From NCBI GenBank assembly GCA_003615045.1, contig ML014238.1:1-53830 (forward strand): a stretch of 53,830 nucleotides of DNA, written 5' to 3'. Positions 1 to 11,400 of this stretch are shown here, piece after piece (the stretch's first letter is position 1; every line of letters begins with the position of its first letter). This DNA is from Caulochytrium protostelioides (lineage: Eukaryota > Chytridiomycota > Caulochytriomycetes > Caulochytriales > Caulochytriaceae). The notes below the pieces were generated by a model that made no database searches, was not told where the DNA came from, and was given only the letters and a program-made list of their open reading frames with translations. Position numbers and translations under genes: made by a program.

Positions 1-2
1 GG

Positions 3-236
3 GTGTATGCCCAGACGCATGCGGTCCTGAAACCCGGTCAGCGCCGGCGCCAGGGGACTGCGGTTCGTGGATTGCTATGGTAATAAGATAACCACAGCAA
101 GTGTGTGAATCGCGACCTTCATGCCGCGTTGAACCTCCGACGCTGCCTGACTGTACCCGTCAGACCGACAACGCTGTGCCGCAACTCTGGGCGAAATCTG
201 CTGCGGCCCAAGGTCGGCAAGCTCATCCGGAGATGA
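3..236 (+). pseudogene. Fanzor-like (TnpB/OrfB family) C-terminal remnant, copy A
   Basis: This is the C-terminal end of a Fanzor-like RNA-guided nuclease gene that begins left of the window. Codons 3-80 read VYAQTH..VLKPGQ..RGLLW, nearly the same as copy B at 12586-12665. Two in-frame stops (TAA 81-83, TAA 84-86) follow. The same frame then stays open for 49 more codons with the RuvC-III-like motif NRDLHAALNL (Asp codon 114-116), ending at TGA 234-236. The NRD.NAA..N signature is typical of OrfB/TnpB/Fanzor C-termini. The cysteines expected around it for a zinc ribbon are absent. I infer a dead or non-autonomous copy. The family call rests on motifs and on the fuller copy B, not on a search. 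Confidence 0.6.
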
Positions 237-290
237 ACCAAATGCGCTACTGCCTCCGTGGGGGCACCACGGAGGGGATGGCGAGCGCGG
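237..290 (+). mobile_element. Right end of Fanzor-like element copy A with 9-bp hairpin
   Basis: Sequence shared with copies B and C continues about 50 nt past the TGA and then stops matching near 287-290. It contains a perfect 9-bp inverted repeat, CCTCCGTGG (253-261) and CCACGGAGG (267-275), with loop GGGCA. The same hairpin, altered in sequence, is present after the coding remnant of copies B (12371-12416) and C (50016-50048). In TnpB and Fanzor systems the guide RNA scaffold overlaps the 3' end of the gene and the transposon right end, so this block is the place to look for one. The RNA role is inference. Confidence 0.5.
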
Positions 291-584
291 TAGGTAAGGT
301 TGAGCGAGCCGTTAAAAACAAATCTCTGTCGGAGACATCGCGAGCGTTCGGGAGGTGACACTTCGATGAGGCGACCCTTTGATCGCGGAGGCCAGCCGGG
401 AGGCGGCCGGGGTGGCGGTCCCGCCCCTCGAGCTGAACGCCACCGCCCCCGTCTCCCTATTGCCCAGAGCGACGGCGGCGCGCGTCAGCGCGACGGCACG
501 TCCATGAGGCGCGGGAAGGGCGTCGCCACTCGCCCTTGCGGCACCGTTCGATCGCGCCAGCGTTGTTGAACGCGGCGACAAGGG

Positions 585-592
585 TATAAAAA
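585..592 (+). promoter_or_regulatory. TATA-like box (TATAAAAA) upstream of cyclophilin gene
   Basis: A lone TATAAAAA in GC-rich DNA lies 187 nt before the cyclophilin start codon. A 125-nt GC-mixed leader follows, then a CACGTG at 710-715 and a poly-T tract just before the ATG. It is a plausible core promoter but is not tested. Confidence 0.35.
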
Positions 593-709
593 CGTTGGGC
601 GCCCGCGCCGCGTCATCGCACGGCCTCGCGCATCGTTTCTTCATGCGCGGCACGTGGACGCCGTGTGATGGCATGAGCAGGCGATTTCGCATCGGCTGAT
701 CGTCGTCAC

Positions 710-715
710 CACGTG
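710..715 (+). promoter_or_regulatory. CACGTG E-box 69 nt before cyclophilin ATG
   Basis: Palindromic CACGTG within CCACGTGCT, the core that bHLH factors of the Cbf1/USF type bind. The same core sits at similar distances before the 5487 gene, the LRRC71-like gene and DPB2. Binding is inferred from the motif only. Confidence 0.35.
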
Positions 716-778
716 CTTTGCTCTCGAGACCCCGATCGATTCATACCACGGTTTTCCTTTTTTTTTTTCGAGTTTGCC

Positions 779-1605
779 ATGATGGTTTCTACGTCCGCTT
801 CGATGGCCCGCGTAATCCGCCTGGTCGCCCTCGTGGCAATGGTCGTCGGCTGCTGCCTCGCCGGCGTGTCGGCCAAGCCGCGTGTCAAAGCCGACCCCAA
901 GACGCCCGTAGACAAGGTGACGCAGAAACTTGTGATCGAAGTCACCTACAACGGTGACCAACGTGGCAACTTCACTGTCGGGCTGTTTGGCGAAACCGTG
1001 CCTAAGGTAATGTTTTCCAGATGATGGGGTCGATGCATGATGAGCATCCTCACACTTCCTGCTGATGTGCCCACTGACCTTCCTTGTTGAGGCTTTCCAT
1101 GACGTTCTCTATGACTGGACCATGTGTTCTCGCCTGCTAGACGGCCAAGAACTTCTATGAGCTGTGCGTGAGCAAGACTCCCGGCGAGGGCTACGTGGGC
1201 TCCACGTTCCACCGCATTATTCGTGAATTCATGCTGCAGGGCGGCGACTTTACCAACGGCGATGGGACCGGCGGCAAGTCGATCTACGGCGAGACCTTCT
1301 CGGACGAGAACTTCAAGCTGCACCACAGCACGCATGGCCTGCTCTCTATGGCCAACCGCGGACCCAACACGCAGTCATCGCAGTTCTTCATCACCACCGA
1401 GCCAACCGCCTGGCTCGACGGCCGCCACGTCGTCTTCGGCCAGGTCCTCGAGAACATGTCGACCATCATGGCCCTTGAGGACACGAAGACCAACTACTCG
1501 GACCGCCCGACCCAGGACGTGACGATCCAGTCGTGCACGGACGTCACGCCCGACGCGAGTGAGCCCGCCGCGGCCGCCCAGCCCGAGTCGCGCGAGGAAC
1601 TTTAA
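779..1605 (+). CDS. ER-lumenal cyclophilin-type peptidyl-prolyl cis-trans isomerase
   Basis: It catalyses cis-trans isomerisation of X-Pro bonds in proteins folding in the ER. Exons are 779-1006 and 1141-1605, separated by a 134-nt phase-0 GT-AG intron (1007-1140). The product is 230 residues. Residues 1-35 form a signal peptide with a hydrophobic core ending VSA. The cyclophilin fold then follows with the active-site string [15 protein letters not shown] (catalytic Arg, Phe, Met, Gln), the [16 protein letters not shown] loop and [10 protein letters not shown] with the drug-binding Trp. The C-terminus is REEL, a KDEL/HDEL-like retrieval signal after an acidic and Ala-rich tail. This matches the cyclophilin B (PPIB/CPR5) class in length and order. 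The start is a double ATG (779, 782), and either works. CACGTG and TATA-like sites lie upstream. Confidence 0.95.
1007..1140 (+). other. Intron of cyclophilin gene
   Basis: Donor AAG|GTAATG and acceptor CTGCTAG|ACG. Removal joins GETVPK to TAKNFYELC, the expected continuous cyclophilin sequence, in phase 0. Confidence 0.9.
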
Positions 1606-4600
1606 ATGCCTTTACTCTGTTCACAAGACCTTTTTTTCGTCCTCGTCATTGTCCTTCTTCTCGCGTGGAAAGACCACGTGCTTCTTTTTATCTTGATCGT
1701 ATGATGTGGCGATACCGAAACACCTGAGTCGACGCGTGGTCAGCACAACCTCGTGCTCACCAAGAAAACACGGGAGCAGAACGCGTGGTGCTTGCTTGGC
1801 TGAAGCACCACCGCTGTGATCCCCTGTCCCCCGAACAATACAGGGAAAACAGGGGACCTGTCGAACAAATCCTCTGTTCCTGCCAAGCCCGGCCGATGCT
1901 GTTCCTGTGTGGGGCGAGCAGCGTCGGCCCCCTGGGCTCGGGCGCTGGACTCGAGCGTTCGATGGGCCGAGGCGTGCGTGGCTCATGCTGAGCGCGGCAA
2001 GGCGCGGCGCATGCGCGAGCGCAAGAGGGCAAGAGGACAAGTAGGGCAAGCAGGGTAAGCAAGGAAGCGGCGCTGTGCGAGGTCGACGCCGTCGGTCGCC
2101 GGTGGCTGCCCGCGCCGGCGATGGGTGCGCGGCCGGGTCCCTGGATGACCCACGGCCGCGCCCGCCCTCGGCCAGCAGTGGGGTCGACGACGGTCTCGCC
2201 CGGCCGCGGCGCCGCCGCCCAGGCGTCATCTCGCTCGGCCTGGCCCGTCGCTTGCACGGAAACAGAACGCACGGAGCAGCGAGACTGCGGGCCGCCGGGC
2301 CGGTGCCGGGGCGGGCATCAGGGTGGCCGCGGCCTTGCGCACTTGCAGCCTTGCGCACCCGCGGGCGAGCTAAGCGGGCCAGAGGAAAGCATGAGGAGAA
2401 CGTGGTCGAGACCAAGACTAGTGTCGCGTGTTGGCCCCGCTTCGCTTGGCTCGTCCGCATCGCTGGACGCTTCTTCATCGCGCGCGGTGCAGACAGACAA
2501 AAGGCTCTCGGTTGCCGCTGCTACTGTCCCTTTCCTAGCGTCTCCTCGTCTCCTTGGCCGCATTGGCATGAGTGTTGTTCTTTCTGTGCGCACTCGCTCC
2601 TTTTCTTAATTCTCGCTCGTGCCACGTGGTCGACGTGATACCTCGGTTCTTGATAGTCTATCGATACCGCACCCCCTGGCGACGACCTGCCTCATACCGC
2701 GACAACCGCCCTGCCTCGTCTGGCTGTCTTCACGCCCCGTCTCTCTGAGCCCCTTCGGCCTCGTACCTCGTACTTCGTACACCCTGTGACGCTGGCCTTG
2801 ACCCGATACCGCCCGGCACTCTGACTCCTTCCACCGGCCAAAGCCTTGTTGACCGTACGGCCCGCCCGCCCACCTCGTTAGGGATCATTCTCAGCGCTGT
2901 TCCATCGGAGTCGAGCGTTGCGCTGGCAGTCCGCGTATTCGTCGTTGTCGCCGCATCGCTCGGCTCGACGTTGCTCTGAGCCTGAGCTTACTGATGTGCT
3001 GAGCCAATTGCGACGAACACCTGGAGACCGCGCGACCCACCCTCGTTCGCTTCACAGACAGTCCGACGCTCTGACGTCGACCTGCGCGCTTCCGTCGCGT
3101 TCATCCATTGCCTGCCGTCCGTCCGGACCGCTGGGATTTTCATCCTGCCTCGATCCTTCGCCCGCCTGTGGCACGTGGCATCTGCTCGCCCGCACCTGGC
3201 GCCAACACACCCGCCCGCACAATCCCTTTTCATTGCTTTGTCGGACGGACATTTCTCCGACGCGCCGCCCACGCCCGATATTGGGCATTGCTCTAACCTG
3301 TCACATTCGCGCGATCCCGCTGACCTGCGGTCGATCTTCGTGTACTCGTGGCAACTCCGACGCGTGCTTTCCAGCGCCTCCGCGACACCGTAGGCCGACG
3401 ATCGCCCGCAAGCATTTCCGACAACGCCACTACGGCGCATCAGACTGCATTCGGCAGGTTACTCCCGATTGCCCACACGACGGTCGACGCCGCTGCCCAC
3501 GTGGTTCCGGGGCGTACCGCGACCTTCTTTCCTTCGCGCTGTTTCACGTCGCCGCTTCGACATTTTTCGGCTGTCTGTGCCTTGATCTCGTGGGCCATCG
3601 TCACTAGCCACAGCCACCGTACGCCGTCCTCTGAAGCACGACGTCCGTCGACGGACGGATCGTCTTCATACCGCGTCGGCAGCGTGATCCCTCTTGTGAG
3701 GGATACGTGACCGGCTTCTGAGGTTGCGGCACGTGGCACAACCACCCGACGCACACGTAGGAGGGCACGCACATTGAGAGAGGGGGCTCGCCACGTTGGC
3801 CACTGGCAGCGTAGGGCATTGGTCCGATTTGTTGCCGTCGAGGGCTCGCTGGCCTTGCTCGGCTTGTGGATCGCTGCCCCCCATCCCGACAGCTCTGCGA
3901 CGGTTTTGAAAGGGGGGATTTTCAGCGAAACTACGACGACAAGACCTACGGACCCTGTCGAGCGTCTACTGCGTGGGAGACGCGTGCATCGCGTCGTATC
4001 GCATTGCAGTATCCGCTGCGTATTCGCTTGCGCTGTCTGCGCTGTCCCTGCTCCCTGCGGGGAAGCCCCGTCTCGCGTCCACGCGGTCCTGACGGCTTCG
4101 GTAGACTCGAGCCCTTTCCGCTAGTGCGCCAACGGTCAGCCACGCACTGCGATTGAAGCGACGGCGAGGTCGTCGGTCGTCGCCCATTCATGGTGAAAGC
4201 GTTGTGATGATTACGCACTCGCCTCTGCAGCCCACCCCTTAAACGACCTCCGCCCGTCGGCCGGCGAGACGAGCTTCTTTTCCCGGCGTGTGTGGTCGGT
4301 ATCCTCGCTTCCGCCGCATTCTTGGTCGATCCTTCCGTCACGTGCCGGCGCTCACCGTGATTTCCTGTCCCCGCCATCGTCTGTTATCGACTGACGGCCT
4401 CCGTGTCTTTAGTGTCCCGTCTCCTCGCGCTGTCTGCATTCTCCGAGGGCATCGTCTCGCTCGCGCCTCGCGCTTCGCCGCTTCTCCACCCAGTGCGACG
4501 CTGTGACTCGCGCCTCCATCTCCGCCGCGTTACTTTTTCTCCCCGCGCAGCAGTATACCCCATCGGCCTCCTCTTTTCCCGCATCGCTCCGGCCTCCTCC

Positions 4601-5486
4601 GTCCCTGGTCCTGACCTCCGTTTTTGTTGCTCTTGGTCTCAGGCATCCTCGTTTTTCTCGTCGTTAATGACACATCGCCGTCACCCTCAACTTGTCGACG
4701 CTGCCCCCGACTGCTTCATTTCATTTGTTGTTTCACCGTTTCTGTTCTGTTCTGCCCTTTTCTGTTCTTCCCCGTCGCGCGCACGCGGACGTCTTGTCTC
4801 CGCATCCTGCTTCCCCCCATCAGCGTCGTTTTCGCCTTGGTATTGACCGTGTTCTCGCTTGGTGTTGACCGCACCTCGCTCTTCTCCTTTTGGCTGCCAC
4901 CCTTGATTGCGTAGACCGACATTGCTTACATTCCTCCTAGTTGCGCTTTGGCGGCATCTCTCCGAGCCGGATTTTCGCCTCGCACCTCCCGGGTGAAGCA
5001 GCGTTCTCCCGAGCGTACTTACGGGTGCATCGTTGGGTTTAATTTTTCTGCCACGTATACGTTCGTCTCTCGCACGTATCACACGCCTCCCACGTATACA
5101 CTCACGACCGTCGTTCTTCATACGCCGGCCTTGCTTATGGGGACCGCTGTGTGCCCCTCCCCCTCGCCTCCCGTTGTTGCATCCTCACCGACCCCAGACG
5201 TCCGACTCCCGTGGACTGCGCCACTCCACGGCCCCGCGCCATTGACCTGTCCACACCCTTGACGGTGCTTCTGAACCCCGGGGTTCCCGTCGCGCGGCGT
5301 CGCGTCGCGTGGCGTCGCGTCTCCACCGAGCCCGCGGGCCTTCGGATCAGTCGTGCTCATAGCCACGTTGCTCCTGTGGGCGCCACAACGCTGCCGGGTG
5401 CGTGGACGACGCCACGTGCTCGTGCGTATACCTCTGCGTCCGGCTCACTCTTGTCGTGACGGTGCGCGTATAAGTTCCAGATCGAC
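1606..5486. other. 3.9-kb region without a supportable gene
   Basis: Long open frames occur on both strands, the largest being 285 codons at 1621-2478 minus. All are Arg/Ala/Pro/Ser-rich with no recognisable domain, as expected by chance in GC-rich DNA. From about 2640 to 5470 the plus strand is visibly pyrimidine-rich, which would suit a very long leader or promoter for the gene at 5487. A short CGTCG-type tandem run lies near 5288-5320. No tRNA, transposon match or strong terminator was seen. Confidence 0.5.
5413..5418 (+). promoter_or_regulatory. CACGTG E-box 69-74 nt before the 5487 gene
   Basis: It is part of GCCACGTGCTCGTGC. The same 15-mer also precedes DPB2 (47311-47325), which extends the match beyond the six-base core. 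Confidence 0.4.
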
Positions 5487-8400
5487 ATGGGCCATCCGAC
5501 GGGACGCTACGCTTCGTCTGCCGCGACTCTCGCCAGCTTTGCCGCCGTCGCGTCGCCACCCCCGAAGGCTTCGTCGCCCGCCTCAACAGCGACCGCGACT
5601 GCCACCGCCACCGCGGCGGCAGCGACCTCCGTCACGGCATGGGGCAGCGCCCACGGCGCTAATGCGCGGAATGGCAGCATTAGTGGCAGTGGCAGTCATC
5701 ATGCGGCATCGACCGCCACTGGCGGCGCCCGCGCCTCTACGGCTCTGGGCCGCAACGGCGCCAGCCGTCTCGGCAGCCATCTCGGCGTTGCGAGTATGAA
5801 CCTGCGACGGACCGTCAGTGGCAGCACCTTTTCAACCACGCACACACCCGCCGCGGCCGGTGCGCATACCAACCACTCAACCAGCATGCCTACTAGCAAC
5901 AGTCACCCTCCTGCTTCTATGGCAGCGTCCAGTCATGGCGCCTCGGCCGCGAACGCCTCGGCGCCGTCGGTCTCGTCTGCGAGCGCGGACACGACCGCCA
6001 CGACGGCGGCCTCGTCGTCTGCAGCGTCGACACGGCCGCCGCCACGGTCGGGGATGCTCGTTGGTGGTGCGTTTCAGTTCGCAAATGCCGGGACTCTCCC
6101 GAAATCATTAGCTAAGGCACCACAAGCCGCCTCCGCAGCGAACTCGGCGACATCGTCGCCCTCGCTGGCATCGTCCACGACCGCCGCGGGGAGTCACCCC
6201 GCCCAAAGCGCCTTGGTATCAGGAACCGCATCGAGCAAATCTGGGACAAGTCGTGGGGCCGCAAATCATCACCACCCCCCGAGCGCCTTGCTGACGCCCA
6301 CGACACCGCCGCCACCGCCGTCGCCGCCGCTGCAGGTCAATCACGGCGCGCGCAGCTGGCCCACGTCAGACGCGACAGCGCTGACCTCCCGTTCGGCCGA
6401 CGCGCTCTCGCCCTCGTCGCATCCGCCACATCCACCAGCGACCGGCCACCGGCCCGCGGCCAAGGCGGCAGCGTCGGCGGGCGCATCGCATCATTACGCT
6501 GCGAATCCACCTGGCGCACGCGGCAAAGCGGGTAACGCCCGTCGCCACAACGACCACGCCGCCTCGCAGCCTGCCGTCTCGCCCACAATGGCTGCGCCAT
6601 CTTCCGGAACGGCCACCGCAGCCTACAACGAGACAGCGAGCGAGTCGGTCTCGCATCACGTGCATCATTCGCGCGCCCACCATGGCATGACCACTCCACC
6701 GCCAGGCTGGGCCATGGGTATGTCGTCTGGTGCAACAACAACGACGCCGGCGACGACCACCGCCGCGGCCGCTTCGACACCAACGACATCGTCAGCAACG
6801 ACCTCGTCGACGGGGGCTCCGACCAGCCACACCCATCCGCATCACCCATTGCCTGCCATGCCTGCGACGTCCGTCTGGGCGCACGCCACCCGGAACGCCA
6901 AACTGACGCAAGCGTTCCCCTCGGCCAAGGCCCGACGGGCGCAGGCTGCCGCCGAGGAGGATGCCGCCGCGGCCCAGCTGAAGGCGCTGCTGCCCAAGAC
7001 GCTTCTCGCGCCCAACGGCCACATCGAGACGCTTGATGCCTCGGCATCACCCATGAAGAAACCGGGCGGCCGTCTCACCGCGCCGTCGCGGGGAACCGCC
7101 GGCGGCGCCGCTTCTGCTGCCACGGGCAGTACCGTCCTCGGGCCCGGCTCGGGGGCCGTCGCTAGCCTCGGTGGGCCGACCCTCACCTCTCGCCTCGTGC
7201 CACTGGTGCCCGCTCCGGCCGCTTCAGCCGCCGTCGCGGTTCCTGCCGTGTCGTCCGCTGCATCGCATGCGCCTGTCTCGCCGGTCATACTGGACGATGC
7301 GAGCGCTGCGGCGGCGCCGACGCCGCCAGCATCCGCGCTAGCAACCACCACGCCCCCGGCGGCGTCATCTACCGCCCCGACCGCCCCGACGTCGGCTACC
7401 CGCGCGACCGTCGCGCCGTCGTCAGGGCTCGGCAAAGCCCGTGCCGCCCCGGGTCTAACGGGACTCAAGCGTAGCCTGCCGGTCGGTTCGGTCCGCGGGA
7501 TTGTTCGTCGCGAAGCGGATCCGTCAACGCCGCCAGCCCATGAGACCCGTCCCGGCGGCAGCGCGGCGCCTACGACCGGCGGCGCGTCGAGTTCCTACGG
7601 TGCCGTGACGACCTTCGTGCCCGCGACCGTGGGCGGTCAGTCGCCCAGCCCGTCGCCGGCGCCGTCGCCAGGCGCCGCACCGCCCTTGACCTCCAAGTGG
7701 TCATCGGTGCTTACCGGCGACGCCGCCTCGCGGACAACGCGTCGGTCGCAGCCGCCGCCGGCGGCCCCGATCATCCTCGGCTCGGCGCGCAGTATGGTGT
7801 CCCGCGTCTCGCTGTCCCATGCGGCGACCGTGACGAAGGACGCGGCCGCCTTGAAAAGTGCGACGGCCAAAGAGCTCGGCGCTGCGATGAAGCAGAGCGC
7901 GGATGCCCGCAAGACAACCGCGACGAGTCCGAATCCTTGGACGGCGGCGCCGACGTCAGCCTCATCGACTCCAGCCTCGTCGCCGGCCGTGGCCGCTGCA
8001 CCGTTGGCGGGGGCAGGGGCGACGGCGGCTGCGGCCCCGTTCGGGGTCCCCTTAGAACGCAGCCGGTCCTATGATGCCTCGACAACGCCTGCTGTGACGA
8101 CGCCTCCAGCGTTGACGACGTTGACGGCGGCGGTGAAGACCGCCTTGTCGTCCCGGGCTGCCGATAACGGACCCACTTCCGCCGCTACGACGTTACCGAC
8201 GCCGCTGCCTTCGGCGCCGCCGACCGCGGGATCCAAGCCTGACGCGACGAAACCGACGACGGCCAAGGCGGGTACGTCGTCTCGTGGTGCCTCTAAGATT
8301 TCGAACGTCTGGCACACGGGCTCCATGCGTTCGGGTGCCCTCGGTGCGTCGCCTTCCACCTCAGCCGTCGCATCGGCAGGCGCTGCGGCTACTGTAACGC

Positions 8401-11400
8401 TGCCGGTGCAGCCCCGGCGCAGTGTGAGCTCCGATTTGGGTGTTCGCGGTAAATCAGACCACGGCTACGCGAGCAGCAGTGCTCACAGCGGCCCTCATTT
8501 CGCAGGACCCCATTGCGCTGCGCCTGCCTCGAGCGTCGGACGCGCCGCATCGATCTCGGGCCCGCTCCTCAGTTCTGAGACGCCGCTGTCGTCCAAATCC
8601 ATCGAGACGCCAGGCTTCTCGCTTCCGAGTAAGCCGGCCGGTAGCGCGTCCGTGGGCGCCACGGCGGCCTCCGTCGCGCCCTCTGTGACCGCTGCCCATG
8701 GTTCTGAAGGCTCGATGTCCTCACAAACCGCGACGCCTTCTCCTAATACAGCGGCGTCAGCGTTTGCGTCAGCGTCGGCGACCGCGCCGTCATCAACGAC
8801 GAGCAGCAAGAAATCGAAAGCGTTCAGCCTGCATTCGCGTCATTACGCCAGCCACCGTGACTCTCACGGCCAGGGCCAGGGTCATGTTCACGGCGCTGGG
8901 ACCCCGCGGGACGAGGGGTCGGAGGCGAGCGGGCCCCCGAGTGCACGCGCCTCGTTTTCCTCGTCGCCGCTCGCGTCGCCGATCCTGCATCGCCATGGCC
9001 TGCGCACGGCGGCAGCGCCATCGAGCACAGCCTCGGCGACGCCGCTCACGCACGCACTCGGCTCGCCGTTCGCGGCGTCTTCCCGCTCGGCCGTCTCCTC
9101 GTCGGCCATCTCGTCTCCCTCCGGCCCCGACGGTGCGGCGGACGACGCCGTCAGCGACCTGTTGCCGCCGCCGGCAGCGACGGCGTCCCTTTCTGCTGGA
9201 GCGGCCACAATGTCACTGGCCTCCGCCTCACCCACCGGCGCCACCGCCGCGACGCCGGTGGCGGCGCCGTCGTCTCTCATGACGTCGGCGCCGTCGTCGG
9301 CGGCGGCGTGGCCGTCGTTTCTTTTTGGCGGGGCGCCGTCGACGGGCCATGCACACGCGTCCGGCAACCCCTCCCGCGAAGGCTCGCGACCCACGTCACC
9401 GCGCACCCGATCGCTGGGCGAAATGGTGCCCACCTCCTTTGCGCGCGAGCTCTTTTCGTCGGTGGCGCCGCCCCTGGCCCCCTCGCCGTCACCCCCGTCT
9501 GGTGGTCTCCATCCAACGGGCGCCGCCGCCGCCGCGGCGGGTGCTGCCGATGCTGCTGCGACCGTTGCGGCGGCTGCTTCTGCGACCGGTACGGGCATGG
9601 CAACATCCGTGACGGCTACCGGACCCATCGGGTCTAAGCGGCTAATGACCCCTGGCGTCAGTGGGGCCGGCGGGCTGGGCTCGCCGCGCAGCGGCATGAG
9701 TGGTGGCCTGGGTCTCGTGGGCGCCAGCGCGCTGTTTGGCAGCCTGCCGTCACCGACGGCCTCCCATCCGGGGCCCGTCTCGGCGACCTTGAATACGACC
9801 ACGATTCTTGGATCGGCGGGCCTAGGCGGTCTACGCGTTGCATCGAACATGGCCCCGGGCTACCGCCCTACGGCGTCGTCGTCGTCTACATCGGTGGCGT
9901 CGTTGGCCGGCGGCAATAGCGGTACCGGCCCCGGCATTGGCGGACTCGCCACCGTCAGCTCGCCCCTCATTTCGGCACCGAGCGCCTTGTCGACGGCATC
10001 GATCCGTAGCCGTCCGACCAGTCCGATGACAGCGCCCGGCGTAGAGATGATGCCCCTGAGCGCTCACGACCCCGCCCACCACGCCAACGCCCGGCATTTC
10101 CCGGCGCCCGCCACGCCCTCCGCAACGTTTGATGCGGACGCTGCGCCCTTTATGCCGGGTCTCGCGTGGGCCGCGCATCGTGCCTCACTGCCCGCGACAT
10201 CGTCGGGGTCGACCTCCGCTGCGTCGGTGTCGGCTGCCTCGACAACTGCGCGTGGCCTGGCTAAGCATCAACGGTTCAGCACGACAAACTCGGACCTGAG
10301 TCATGGTGTGCCTGCGCGGCTGGCGACGCCGCATGAGCTCTTTCATCAGCACCAGCCTCTTCACGCGTCACCTCATGCGAGTCACGCAGCAGAGGAAGAC
10401 GATGACGATTTTGAGATCACTGAAGAAGAAAAGACGGCGTTCTGGAATGGCTTTGCGGGCCCGGAAGAAGATTTTGATGCCACGGCGCCGCCTGCGAGCG
10501 CCCATGGGCGTGGACACGTGCGTCGTGAATCTCCTTTGGATCAACAGCAGCAACAGCAACAACGGCAACAGCAGCAGCCGTCATTGGCCGCTGCGCAACT
10601 GTCTTCGGCACAGCGGTTAGATGGTCCGATGTCGCACCACCACCGCCATCACAGTGCCGATACGTTGGCGTCCTCGGGTGTGAACCCACCGAGCGGCGCC
10701 CTCCATGGTCACGACGGCCTTGGACTCTCCGGTCCTCGGAGTGCCATGATTCCCGGGATGGGGCCGCCGCCGCCGCCGCCGCATGCCGCGCCGTATACGG
10801 CTCCTGGTGACGGGACCAACGGCGCTGTGGCGCAGCCGCCGCATCAGCCGGCCCCGCCACCACTGCAGGGACCTGCGGGGCCGGCCGGGATGCCGCATCC
10901 GCATCCGCATCACGCGATGGGCCTGAATGGCTTAGAGCCGCACGAGTACGCGCCGATGCACCACCCCAGCGCGTCCGCGTCGCACCCCCAAGCCCACCTC
11001 AGTCCCGCGGCCGGCCACCATGCCAATGGCCACCCGAACGGCCACCGGACACCTCTCGGCGGGCATGACGGCAGCAGCGGAATGAGCGGGGGCTTCCGCG
11101 ACATGGGTCCGCCGGCCCCCTCGCACCACGTCGATGCACCCAGCAGCGCGGGCGTCGGTGGGGGTCCCGCCGCGTTGGTCATGAACCATATGATGGCCCA
11201 TCCTTATCTGGGCGCGATGGGACCGTCGCCGAGCGGGCCCATGGGCATGATGACCATGACTGAACCGCCGCCGTGCACATCGCCGTTGCTCGCGACTAGC
11301 CAGCAGCAGCAACAGCAGCAGCAGCAGCATCCAATGTATGGTGTCGTAACGGCCGCCGGCGCTGGCAACGGTGGCCTTCGCATGATGGGGACCATGCCGG

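Noticed and set aside
69-98. Reading the TAATAA of copy A as a tiny intron (GTAATAAG to CACAG)
   Set aside because: It would be about 18 nt, and copy B lacks the AG, while all introns seen here are 130 nt or more.
1621-2478. 285-codon minus-strand open frame
   Set aside because: Arg/Ala/Pro-rich composition, no domain, overlapped by equally long frames on the other strand. Typical of chance frames in GC-rich DNA.
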